Source: 67-14 sp020438345 (lineage in GTDB: Bacteria; Actinomycetota; Thermoleophilia; Solirubrobacterales; 70-9). From it: DNA of 64,000 nt. The stretch lies in the NCBI GenBank assembly GCA_937872475.1, contig CALMSY010000017.1, forward strand, positions 1-64,000, in the 5' to 3' direction. Both the position numbers and the translations under genes were made by a program. Below are positions 8,112 to 15,824 of this stretch, piece after piece (positions within the stretch are counted from its first letter, which is position 1; each line of letters begins with the position of its first letter). The notes under the pieces are model-generated. The model was not told the DNA's origin. It made no database searches and was given only the letters and a program-made list of their open reading frames with translations.

Positions 8112-9019
8112 GCATTCTCCTGAACAAAGACACCACCTTCATCGTCCAGGGCATCACCGGGCGCGAGGCGGTCAACCTGACCAAAGAGTGCCTCGACTAC
8201 GGTTCGAAGATCGTCGGTGGCGTGACCCCGGGCCGAAAGGGTCGCGAGGTACACGGCGTACCGGTCTTCGACACGGTCGAGCAGGCAGTCGACAATCACG
8301 GAAGCCAGATCGACGGCTCGATCGTTACCGTCCCCCCCGGATTCACCAAGGACGCGGTGATCGAAGCGATCGACAACGGCATCAAGCTGGTTGTCGTGGT
8401 CACCGAGCGGATCCCCCGCGGTGATGTCGCGGAGATGGTCGAATTCGCCGAGCTGAACGATGCCCGGATCATCGGCCCGAACTGCCTCGGCCTGATCGTC
8501 CCGGAGGTCTGCAAGATGGGCGGGATCGGCGGCCCCGCCAAGGATGCTTCCAAGTCCTACAAGCCGGGTGTCGTTGGAGTCATGTCCCGCTCTGGCGGCA
8601 TGACCACGGAGATTTCTTCCTCGCTGACGGCCGCCGGCCTGGGTGTCTCGACTGCCGTATCCATCGGCGGTGACGCGATCATCGGCTCGACCTACGCCGA
8701 ACTGATGCCGTACTTCGAGGCCGACGAGGAAACCCGGGCCATCGTGATCTACACCGAGCCAGGCGGGCGCATGGAAGCCCAGCTGGCTGATTGGCAGGCC
8801 GAAAATAATTCCCGCCTGCCAATCGTCGCTTTCATGGCCGGCAAGTTCATGGATGACGAGTCAATGAAGGGAATGACCTTTGGACACGCCGGAACCATCG
8901 TCGAAGGCAAAGAGGACTCCGCCACCGAAAAGATCAAGCGTCTCGAAGCTGCCGGCATCACGGTGGTCGAACGGATCGACGAGATCCCGGACGCAGTCAA
9001 GGAAAGGATCGGATCATGA
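8108..9019 (+). CDS. sucD: Succinyl-CoA synthetase alpha-like subunit
   Basis: 303 residues from the ATG at 8108, which overlaps the sucC stop. The CoA-binding Rossmann domain begins with SILLNKDTTFIVQGITGREA and has GVTPGRKG and GSIVTVPPGFT. The ligase domain contains GPNCLGLIVP, GVMSRSGGMTTEI and the phosphohistidine loop GHAGTIV with His260. These are the standard SucD catalytic elements. It makes an operon with sucC and the following 79-residue protein, both joined by 4-base ATGA overlaps, which implies fixed stoichiometry. Acts in the TCA cycle if the substrate is succinate. Confidence 0.92.
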   Translation: MSILLNKDTTFIVQGITGREAVNLTKECLDYGSKIVGGVTPGRKGREVHGVPVFDTVEQAVDNHGSQIDGSIVTVPPGFTKDAVIEAIDNGIKLVVVVTERIPRGDVAEMVEFAELNDARIIGPNCLGLIVPEVCKMGGIGGPAKDASKSYKPGVVGVMSRSGGMTTEISSSLTAAGLGVSTAVSIGGDAIIGSTYAELMPYFEADEETRAIVIYTEPGGRMEAQLADWQAENNSRLPIVAFMAGKFMDDESMKGMTFGHAGTIVEGKEDSATEKIKRLEAAGITVVERIDEIPDAVKERIGS

Positions 9020-9255
9020 GCAACGAAACGATGGACGGCGTTTTCATTGACATCGAGCTGGACGAGCCGGCTGCCTCGGACCCGGAACTGGCGAAGAAGC
9101 TGGAAGAGGTCTGCACGGTCGGCATCTTCAAAGCGACCGAGTCGGGCACCGAGATCATCGCCGGACAGCTCGACGAGTGTGTCCTCTGTTACCTCTGCGA
9201 GCAGGCAGCCCCCGAAGGTTCTTTGCGCATCATCAAGAAGTACGAAGATCAGTAA
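9016..9255 (+). CDS. Small protein with a CxxCxxC ferredoxin-like motif, coupled to sucCD
   Basis: 79 acidic residues translated from an ATG overlapping the sucD stop. The C-terminal part reads ECVLCYLCEQAAPEG: Cys55, Cys58 and Cys61 have the spacing of a [4Fe-4S] ferredoxin half-site (CxxCxxCxxxCP), but the fourth cysteine is Ala65, still followed by Pro66. Cys33 is the only other cysteine. The rest (DGVFIDIELDEPA ... LEEVCTVGIFKA) is not recognised. The tight coupling suggests an accessory or third subunit of the SucCD-like enzyme, possibly binding a 3-Cys cluster, zinc or a redox disulfide (inference). No homologue is recalled. Confidence 0.8.
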   Translation: MSNETMDGVFIDIELDEPAASDPELAKKLEEVCTVGIFKATESGTEIIAGQLDECVLCYLCEQAAPEGSLRIIKKYEDQ

Positions 9256-9270
9256 AACCTTCAGCGGTTC

Positions 9271-9327
9271 CAAACCGGGTTCGGTTTGTGCGGGCAAAGC
9301 CCTCGCAAACCGGACCCGGTTTCCTTT
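9271..9327 (+). terminator. Rho-independent terminator after the sucCD operon
   Basis: AAACCGGGTTCGGTTTG (9272-9288) pairs with CAAACCGGACCCGGTTT (9306-9322), one mismatch, around a GC-rich loop that can itself fold (GCGGGC/GCCCTC). A short T-containing tract (ccttttc) follows. It ends the three-gene sucCD transcript 15 bp after its last stop. Confidence 0.75.
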
Positions 9328-9436
9328 TCGCCCGGTCGTACCGTCGCCGACCGATGGGCGGAACATTGTTTTATTTTGTGCCATCCGTTAGATTGAGGAC
9401 AGGTCTCAGCCAACTACCTTTCAAGGGATCGGCACG

Positions 9437-11605
9437 ATGGCAACGGCAAGGAACACGAGGGTCCGGCTCTTTCCGCTGACGGCTCTTGCTCTCGCAGTTG
9501 TCACGCTGGCAGCCGGCTCCTCGCATTCCACTGCCGGTCAGCCGGTCAGCCCGGCCGCTTTCGACTCAACTGCTCTCACCTGCAAGCAGGCGAAGGCGAA
9601 ACAGGCCAGGGCGCAAAGGAAGGCAAGGAAGGCTGCCAGGAAGCTGAAGGCCGCCCGCGAGAAGGCCAGGAAAGCCAAGGGCGCAGCCAGACGGACGAAG
9701 AAGAACCTGGCCAAAGCCAGGAAGGCGAAGGAGAGAACCCGAAAGGCTCTCGTCCAAGCCAGGAAACGAACCGGGAAGGCCTGCGCGAAACCGACGGGTC
9801 CCATGGGCCCGACAGGTCCGACCGGTCCCACGGACACGACTGGTCCTTCTGGACCGACTGGCCCGACAGGTCCGACCGGTCCCACGGACACGACTGGCCC
9901 GACCGGTCCCACGGGGCCCACCGATACGACCGGCCCAACCGGCCCTACAGGTCCGACCGACACGACCGGCCCCACGGGCCCGACCGGCCCCACGGGCCCG
10001 ACCGGCCCGACCGGCCCGACCGGCCCACCCGGCCCGTCGCTGCCGCCAGAGACCCTCAGCGCCGGTGACAGCCATTCATGTGCCCTGCGAGCCGATGACA
10101 CGGTCAGTTGCTGGGGCCGTGACGCCACCGGCCAGTCCTCTCCCCCGACCGGGACCTTCGAGAGTCTGAGCAGCGGAACCCTTCACACCTGCGGAATCCG
10201 GCCCGACGAGACCGTCGCCTGCTGGGGTGCCGAAGGATCCGGGCAATCCACCCCGCCGGGCGGAACCTTCAAGAGCGTGAGCGCCGGCTATATGCACACC
10301 TGCGGGGTCAAGACCGACGACACGGTCGCCTGCTGGGGCAACAACGCCAACGACTACGGGCAATTCGACGCCCCGGACGGGTCCTTCAAGGTAGTCAGCA
10401 GCGGCTTCCTGCACACCTGCGGGGTCAAGACCGACGGAAGCATCCTCTGTTGGGGCAACGACTACGGGGATCCAACCCCTCAACCCACGGGCACCTTCAA
10501 GACGGTCAGCACCAGCTACGCCCACAATTGCGCGATCCGGACCGATGACACCCTCGCCTGCTGGGGATTCAACAATGACGGACAGGCATCCCCGCCCGAT
10601 AGCACTTTCAAGGCGGTCGGTGCCGGCAATCTCCATAGCTGCGGTCTGAAGACCGACGACACCGTAGTCTGCTGGGGCAGCAACAACGCCGGCCGGTCCT
10701 CCCCGCCCGCCGATGAGTTCGAGTCGGTGAGCTCCGGCAGCACCCACAGCTGCGGCAGGAAGGCCGATCAGACCGTGGTCTGCTGGGGCGGCAATCAATA
10801 CGGCCAGGTGATCCGGACCTTCAAGGTGGTCAGCGCCGCCGATTCCTACACCTGCGGTGTTCAGACCAACGAGGCGATCGTCTGCTGGGGCAGCGGGAAT
10901 AACGGGGCAGCCAGCCCACCAGCTGGAAGATTCAAGGACGTTGCCGCACTTTTGGAGCACACCTGCGCGATCAAGACCGACGACACCATCGTCTGCTGGG
11001 GTTTCGGTCAAGGCGGACGCACGGATGGGTTGCCAGGGACATTCAAGGCGGTTGACGTCGGTGGCTACCACGGATGCGCTATCAAGACGGATGACACGAT
11101 CGGCTGCTGGGGTAGCAACAACAACCTCCAAGCGACGCCTCCGGGGGGAACTTTCAAGTCCCTCAGTTCCGGCTTGGAACACAATTGCGGACTCAGGACC
11201 GATGACACGATCGCCTGCTGGGGTACCGACACCCACTACGGGCAGTCCACGCCGCCCGCTGGCACGTTCAAGGCAGTAAATGCGAGCCACATTCACAGCT
11301 GCGCCATCGGAATGGACGACGCCGTCACCTGCTGGGGCTGGAACAACTCTGGCCAATCAAGCAACCCCGCCGGGACGTACAAGGCGGTCAGCGGCGGCAT
11401 GTACCACACCTGCGGGATCAAGACCGACGACACGATCGGCTGCTGGGGCTCAAACGGCTTCTTCCAATTGAGCGCCCCAACCGGAACATTCAAAGCGCTC
11501 GGCGCCGGCCACCGCCACAACTGCGCGATCAGAACCGACGAAACGGTCGCCTGCTGGGGCCTCAACGAATCGGGCCAGGCCACGCCCCCGACTACCGTGT
11601 GGTGA
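9437..11605 (+). CDS. Secreted protein with Lys-rich helix, collagen-like Gly-Pro-Thr stalk and 14 RCC1-like repeats
   Basis: 722 residues. A signal peptide (residues 1 to about 33) is followed by a cysteine-flanked Lys/Ala/Arg-rich helix (about 50-116), a Gly-Pro-Thr collagen-like stalk with DTT interruptions (about 118-200), and 14 tandem repeats of about 37 residues to the C-terminus. Each repeat follows SAG-x2-H-x-C-x-I/V-K-T-D-D-T-V-x-CWG ... PP-x-G-x-F-K-x-V, so each has two cysteines. The units are shorter than the ~50-60 residues of classic RCC1 but have the CWG core common in bacterial RCC1-like propellers. Fourteen units suggest two seven-bladed propellers (inference). Probably an extracellular adhesin or surface protein; function unknown. 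Confidence 0.85.
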   Translation: MATARNTRVRLFPLTALALAVVTLAAGSSHSTAGQPVSPAAFDSTALTCKQAKAKQARAQRKARKAARKLKAAREKARKAKGAARRTKKNLAKARKAKERTRKALVQARKRTGKACAKPTGPMGPTGPTGPTDTTGPSGPTGPTGPTGPTDTTGPTGPTGPTDTTGPTGPTGPTDTTGPTGPTGPTGPTGPTGPTGPPGPSLPPETLSAGDSHSCALRADDTVSCWGRDATGQSSPPTGTFESLSSGTLHTCGIRPDETVACWGAEGSGQSTPPGGTFKSVSAGYMHTCGVKTDDTVACWGNNANDYGQFDAPDGSFKVVSSGFLHTCGVKTDGSILCWGNDYGDPTPQPTGTFKTVSTSYAHNCAIRTDDTLACWGFNNDGQASPPDSTFKAVGAGNLHSCGLKTDDTVVCWGSNNAGRSSPPADEFESVSSGSTHSCGRKADQTVVCWGGNQYGQVIRTFKVVSAADSYTCGVQTNEAIVCWGSGNNGAASPPAGRFKDVAALLEHTCAIKTDDTIVCWGFGQGGRTDGLPGTFKAVDVGGYHGCAIKTDDTIGCWGSNNNLQATPPGGTFKSLSSGLEHNCGLRTDDTIACWGTDTHYGQSTPPAGTFKAVNASHIHSCAIGMDDAVTCWGWNNSGQSSNPAGTYKAVSGGMYHTCGIKTDDTIGCWGSNGFFQLSAPTGTFKALGAGHRHNCAIRTDETVACWGLNESGQATPPTTVW
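9791..10036 (+). repeat. Collagen-like Gly-Pro-Thr coding repeat
   Basis: Tandem 9-base units encode Gly-Pro-Thr triplets interrupted by Asp-Thr-Thr at regular points. Gly is kept every third residue except at the interruptions. Such tracts can form a triple-helical rod and are prone to length change by slippage. It is a protein-coding repeat without spacer units, so not a CRISPR. Confidence 0.85.
10058..11602 (+). repeat. Fourteen RCC1-like protein repeats, ~111-base period
   Basis: The phrase encoding K/R-T-D-D/E-T-V/I-x-CWG recurs 14 times at about 111-base spacing. Units 7 (near 10740-10830) and 9 are slightly shortened or lack the PP turn. Sequence between units is varied at wobble positions, which argues for old duplications held by selection rather than a recent expansion. 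Confidence 0.85.
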
Positions 11606-11654
11606 GGCGGTAGCCAGTCGCGCTGAAGCTCTGGCTGGCTAGACTCGGCCGGCC

Positions 11655-13106
11655 GTGAATTTCATCGATGACGTAATCCAGAAGTTTCCCTTTTCGCAGG
11701 AGGCCGTGATCACTATCGACGGCGAAGGAAAGCGGAAGGTTCACTGCTTCTCCCACCTCTTCGCACGCAGTCTCGGGCTTTCCGGGGCGATGTTGGAACA
11801 GGGTGTGCGCCGCGGCGACGTAGTGATGATCCTGATCGGCAGCCGGATCGAATGGGTGGTCGCGATGCTGGCCTGCTTCCGCATGGGTGCGATCGCATTG
11901 CCGCTCAATCCGCAGCTCAGCGAGCATGATATTGCCTACCGCGCCGGTGTCACCAACCCGGCCCTGGCGATCGGGGAAGCCGACTACCTGGCCAACCTGC
12001 CGGACGGCATTCCTGCTTTCGACCTCGATGACCTTGACCGGATCTTCGATGAAGACCTAGCCCAGGCGACCCCGGCCAAGGTGGCGAACCTGGAGGCCGA
12101 GGATCCGGCCCTGATCGTCTTCACCTCCGGCACCACCGGTGAACCGAAGGGCGTGATCTACCCGCAGCGCTATCTCTTCGGCCAGGCACTCCAGGCCCAG
12201 TACTGGTTCGGGGCCGAGCCGAATGAACTCTGCTGGTGTACCGCCGCCCCTGGATGGTCCAAATCCTCGCGCAACTCCTTCATCGCCCCCTGGCTGAGGG
12301 GAGCCAAGGCGTTGCTGGTCGAAGGTCGCTTCGACCCCGAAACCCGACTCGAGATCGCCCGCCAGCAGGAAGTCAACGTGCTCTGCCAGGCGCCGACCGA
12401 GTACCGGATCCTGGCCAAGCGGACCGAGCTCTCCCCCGTCCCCTCGCTGCGACGCATGGTCTCGGCCGGGGAGGCACTCAACCCCGAGGTGATCGGCGCC
12501 TTCCGCGAAGCGACCGGACTGGAGATCGCCGACGGCTACGGGCAGACCGAGACCGGTGCGGTGACCGGCATGAGGCCTGGCGAGTCGGTCGCCGGCCGGG
12601 AAGGCTCGATGGGCCGGCCGCTGCCCGGGATCGAGACCCGGGTCCTTGAAGGCGAGCTTCAGGTCAAGACGTCCACCTCACCCACTTTCTTCCGCAGTTA
12701 CGTCGACGGCAGCCGCTTCGAGGGCGAATGGTGGGGCACCGGCGATCTGGTCCGCGAGGACGAAGAGGGTTACCTCTTTCATGAAGGCCGCAACGACGAT
12801 GTGATCTCCTCCTCCGGCTACCGGATCGGTCCGGTGGAGGTTGAATCAGCCCTGCTCAGCCACCCGGCGGTGGCTGAGGCAGCAGCGATTGCCGCGCCGG
12901 ACCCGGAACGGGGTTCGGTGGTCAAGGCGGTGGTGGTACTTCGCGAAGGAACCGGGGATGACGCCCTGATCGCCGACCTGCAGGAGCATTGCCGCCGGGA
13001 GACGGCGCCTTACAAGTACCCCCGTTTGATCGAGTTCACCGGGGAGCTGCCGAAGACCGCCTCGGGCAAGATCAAAAGATCCGAACTGCGCGCCCGCGAG
13101 AGCTGA
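11655..13106 (+). CDS. AMP-forming acyl-CoA synthetase
   Basis: 483 residues of the ANL superfamily: activates a carboxylic acid with ATP to an acyl-adenylate, then transfers it to CoA. The phosphate loop is LIVFTSGTTGEPKG (about 152-164); the A5 region is DGYGQTETG, A7 is GTGDLVREDEEGY, A8 is GRNDDVISSSGYRIGP, and the A10 lysine is in PKTASGKIKR near the C-terminus. All core motifs are intact, so it should be active. The start is GTG at 11655. It is shorter than long-chain FadD enzymes; the substrate cannot be told from the sequence. A hairpin terminator follows directly. Confidence 0.9.
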   Translation: MNFIDDVIQKFPFSQEAVITIDGEGKRKVHCFSHLFARSLGLSGAMLEQGVRRGDVVMILIGSRIEWVVAMLACFRMGAIALPLNPQLSEHDIAYRAGVTNPALAIGEADYLANLPDGIPAFDLDDLDRIFDEDLAQATPAKVANLEAEDPALIVFTSGTTGEPKGVIYPQRYLFGQALQAQYWFGAEPNELCWCTAAPGWSKSSRNSFIAPWLRGAKALLVEGRFDPETRLEIARQQEVNVLCQAPTEYRILAKRTELSPVPSLRRMVSAGEALNPEVIGAFREATGLEIADGYGQTETGAVTGMRPGESVAGREGSMGRPLPGIETRVLEGELQVKTSTSPTFFRSYVDGSRFEGEWWGTGDLVREDEEGYLFHEGRNDDVISSSGYRIGPVEVESALLSHPAVAEAAAIAAPDPERGSVVKAVVVLREGTGDDALIADLQEHCRRETAPYKYPRLIEFTGELPKTASGKIKRSELRARES

Positions 13107-13113
13107 GCCTGCC

Positions 13114-13143
13114 CCGGGATCTGGGGGCACCCTCAGATCCCGG
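13114..13143 (+). terminator. Hairpin terminator after the acyl-CoA synthetase gene
   Basis: CCGGGATCTGGGG (13114-13126) pairs with CCCTCAGATCCCGG (13130-13143) with a 3-nt loop and one mismatch. The right arm is partly repeated just downstream (tcagatcccggcc near 13132 and 13151). No clear T tract follows. Bases 13144-13313 hold no gene and carry the leader of the aminotransferase. Confidence 0.6.
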
Positions 13144-13313
13144 CCTTCCCTCAGATCCCGGCCCTCCCCCGAATCCCAACCCACCTCGTATCCCGGAGCG
13201 CCGAGAGCGGAGTTGTCGACACTATTTGCGGAAAACTCTGCTTTCGAAGATCAAGAGCAACGGAGGAGGATGGAGTTATAGGCTCCGGTGAACCCCCGAG
13301 ACCGAGGAGAGAA

Positions 13314-14702
13314 ATGTTCGAGAGCAACACCGGCGGCAGCGGCAGCGGCCTGGACCCGAAGCGGATCGCCTCGCTGACCGAGTCCCAGCAGGAGATCTAT
13401 CGCAATCGCACCGGAGCATCCGCTGCGGAGTACCAGCGGGCTGTCAAGGTCATGCCCGGTGGTGTGCCTTCCTCCTTCCAGATGATGGATCCGTGGCCGG
13501 TCTACCTGACCGAAGGCAAGGGATCGCAGGTCTGGGATGTGGACGGCAACCAGTACACGGACTTTCACGCCGGCTTCGGTGTGATGGTGATCGGCCACGC
13601 CAATCCGATGATCGGCGACGCAGTGAAAGCGCGGATCGACCAGAGCACCCATTTCGCCGCACCGACCAATGACTCGATTGTCGTCGCCGAAGAACTGAAG
13701 CGGCGTTTCGGGCTTCCTCACTGGCGGTTCATCAACTCCGGCACCGAGGCGACGATGGATGCGGTCCACCTGGCTCGAGGCGCCACCGGCCGGGACATGA
13801 TCCTCAAGGTCGAAGGCTCCTACCATGGCCATCACGACGCGGTGATGGTCTCGGTGGCCCCTCCGCTCGACCAGATCGGCACCCGTGAAAACCCGATCGC
13901 GGTCCCCTACGGTGAGGGGACACCCAGGGCGCTGACCGACCTCACCCACACGGTGCCCTTCAACAACATCGATGCGCTCAAGGCGGTACTCGGGAAGATC
14001 GGTGACCAGGTCGCCGGAATGATCATCGAGCCGGCGATGATGAACATCAACATCATCCCGCCGAAGGACGGCTACCTGGAAGCGGTCCGCGAACTGACCG
14101 CGCAGTACGGGATCAAGCTGATCTTCGACGAAGTCAAGACCGGCGCCACCATGTCCCACGGGGGCGCCACCGCCTACTACGGGGTCACCCCGGACATGAT
14201 CACGCTCGCCAAGGCAACCTGCGGCGGCTATCCCGGCGGCTCGATCGGGATGTCGGACGAGGTTGCCCAGCTGGTCGAAGACGACCGGGTCAAGCAGTAC
14301 GGCACCTTCAACGGCAACCCGCTAGTAATGGCGGCAGCCGAAGCTGCGTTGACCAAGGTGCTCACCGAGGAGGCCTACGTCGAACTGAACGAGAAGAACG
14401 AGTACCTGAAGGGTCGTTGCCAGGAGATCATCGACAAGTACGGCCTGCCTGCCTACACGGAAGGGATCGGAGCCAAGGGTTGTGTCATCTTCTCCCCCGA
14501 ACGGATCTACGAGTACCGCGACTACGCCGAGTATGTTGACGCCGAGCTTTCAACCCTGGGTTGGCTCTACCACATGAACCACGGCATTTTCATGACCCCC
14601 GGAGTAGAAGAAGAGTGGACTCTCTCGGTTGCCCACAGCCAGGCAGACCTTGACAACTACGCCGGCGCCTTCGAAGCATTCGCACAGGACGTGACCGCCT
14701 GA
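13314..14702 (+). CDS. Class III PLP-dependent aminotransferase, glutamate-1-semialdehyde aminomutase-like
   Basis: 462 residues, with GAGGAGAG just before the ATG. Class III landmarks: INSGTEATMDAVHLARGATG, SYHGHHDAV, LIFDEVKTGA with the PLP-ring Asp, and TLAKATCGGYPGG with the likely PLP lysine Lys300. The opening SLTESQQEIYRNRTG is longer than in HemL, and the classic HemL segment is not closely followed, so a role in heme synthesis is not assured; an amino-acid or amine transaminase, or a beta-amino-acid aminomutase, is equally possible. It is coupled by a TGATG overlap to a bL12-like small protein. Confidence 0.85.
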   Translation: MFESNTGGSGSGLDPKRIASLTESQQEIYRNRTGASAAEYQRAVKVMPGGVPSSFQMMDPWPVYLTEGKGSQVWDVDGNQYTDFHAGFGVMVIGHANPMIGDAVKARIDQSTHFAAPTNDSIVVAEELKRRFGLPHWRFINSGTEATMDAVHLARGATGRDMILKVEGSYHGHHDAVMVSVAPPLDQIGTRENPIAVPYGEGTPRALTDLTHTVPFNNIDALKAVLGKIGDQVAGMIIEPAMMNINIIPPKDGYLEAVRELTAQYGIKLIFDEVKTGATMSHGGATAYYGVTPDMITLAKATCGGYPGGSIGMSDEVAQLVEDDRVKQYGTFNGNPLVMAAAEAALTKVLTEEAYVELNEKNEYLKGRCQEIIDKYGLPAYTEGIGAKGCVIFSPERIYEYRDYAEYVDAELSTLGWLYHMNHGIFMTPGVEEEWTLSVAHSQADLDNYAGAFEAFAQDVTA

Positions 14703-14962
14703 TGAGCGAGGTGGATGACCTTCGCGCCCGCGTTCAGGAACTCGAGCGCAAGGTCGATCTGCTTTTCAGCCACACCGGCGCCGTCGACCGCGAATCGGTC
14801 GCGGTCGACGCGCCGCAGGTGTCAGCCGAAGTCGAACTCCTGCTCAATGCGGGTGAGCACAAGAAGGCAGCGAAGCTCTACCGGAAGGAAACCGGTGCCG
14901 GAGTCAGGGAGACCATGGCCGCGCTGACTCCGATCGTCGAGAGGAATCGCGACCGGGTGTGA
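14702..14962 (+). CDS. Small protein with coiled coil and bL12 C-terminal-like domain
   Basis: 86 residues. The first ~25 form a heptad-rich helix (DDLRARVQELERKVDLLF). The second half, EVELLLNAGEHKKAAKLYRKET followed by GVRETMAALTPI, resembles the ribosomal bL12 C-terminal fold as found in many small actinobacterial proteins (pattern: GKK..AIKLYRE.TG.GLKEA). Its start overlaps the aminotransferase stop by one base, so it is made together with that enzyme. It is too short and lacks the N-terminal dimerisation domain to be bL12 itself. Role unknown; a protein-protein adapter for the aminotransferase is a guess. Confidence 0.7.
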   Translation: MSEVDDLRARVQELERKVDLLFSHTGAVDRESVAVDAPQVSAEVELLLNAGEHKKAAKLYRKETGAGVRETMAALTPIVERNRDRV

Positions 14963-15010
14963 CCGGATCCGGCAGTTGATCAATCCATGTTCAGGATTGG
15001 AAGCCGCTGA

Positions 15011-15769
15011 TCAGGGCTGACCAATCCCGCCACCGACCGCGTCACGGAACTTCTCCTTGAAGCGCTGGGTTCGCCGATTCACCCGGAATCTCGCCTGGGC
15101 CCGCTTCTGCTTCGAAGGGTTTCTTTCCCCGTAGCGGCGTTTGGCCCAGACCGAGTTCGGCTTGCCCAGCCGGCAGGCGCCGTAGATTGCGAGCGGGAAA
15201 AAGAAGAAGCCAATGAAGGCGTGAAGAACCCGTTCCTTGAGAAAGCAGATGCCGACCGTGATCAGGACTATCGCGGCCAGGACAAGACTGACGATCAGGG
15301 TGGTGATGTCCTCGGATCCGATCTCGAACGGTCGCGCGCCAACCATCAGCAGGGCCAGCACGATCGCGGTGAGGACGGTTGCGTCAATCGACCGACGACC
15401 CTCCTCCGACCAGTAGACATCTTCAAGGTGTAGCCAGAGTGCGAACTCGTCGATGGTCAATCCGATCCCGACACCGAAAGCCAGACCGCAGATGTTGAAC
15501 ACCCAGCTGCTCCCGTCGACCGCGAAGCCGAGCGCTCCGGCGGCCATCATCAGGATGATCCCGAAGACATGGTGGTGGACGTGGAGCCCGCCCTCGCTGA
15601 CGATGCTGCCCGGCCACCAGGGGACTTTCGGGCTGCGCATCAACCGTGTACTCAATCGGATGAAGGCAAACGAGACAAGAAAGCCGACCAGGACGAGAAA
15701 GATCGCTTCCTGGTGATTGCTCTCGATCTGGTCGACCCAGAAGTCGCTGAGAATCGAAGACTCGACCAT
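15011..15769 (-). CDS. Integral membrane protein of unknown function with an HVHHHVFG motif
   Basis: 252 residues with about five or six hydrophobic segments in residues 20-205 and a strongly basic cytoplasmic tail (RNPSKQKRAQARFRVNRR). Conserved-looking polar motifs are GGLHVHHHVFGIILMM at the second membrane segment and TIDEFALWLHLEDVYW in the loop after the third; the histidine/acidic set could bind a metal (inference). No named family is recognised with confidence. It is divergent from the YyaL-type gene at 15825, with only 55 bp between the starts. Confidence 0.75.
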   Translation of the reverse strand: MVESSILSDFWVDQIESNHQEAIFLVLVGFLVSFAFIRLSTRLMRSPKVPWWPGSIVSEGGLHVHHHVFGIILMMAAGALGFAVDGSSWVFNICGLAFGVGIGLTIDEFALWLHLEDVYWSEEGRRSIDATVLTAIVLALLMVGARPFEIGSEDITTLIVSLVLAAIVLITVGICFLKERVLHAFIGFFFFPLAIYGACRLGKPNSVWAKRRYGERNPSKQKRAQARFRVNRRTQRFKEKFRDAVGGGIGQP

Positions 15770-15824
15770 GCCCCAATCCTTCCACGCCGGGGCGCCGGGA
15801 TGTCAGATGCCCGATCATGTGCGA

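Noticed and set aside
9791..10036. Regular short repeats that might suggest a CRISPR-like array
   Set aside because: 9-base units without spacers that encode Gly-Pro-Thr in frame inside a large gene.
10076..11356. Long open frame on the minus strand opposite the RCC1-like gene, reading as repetitive Ala/Gly/Val protein
   Set aside because: It mirrors the periodic plus-strand repeats and high GC; no start signal or recognisable domain. The plus-strand protein has signal peptide and repeats.
14981..14999. Small hairpin CAATCC/GGATTG between the bL12-like gene and the convergent membrane protein gene
   Set aside because: Only 6 bp and no T tract; too weak to call a terminator.
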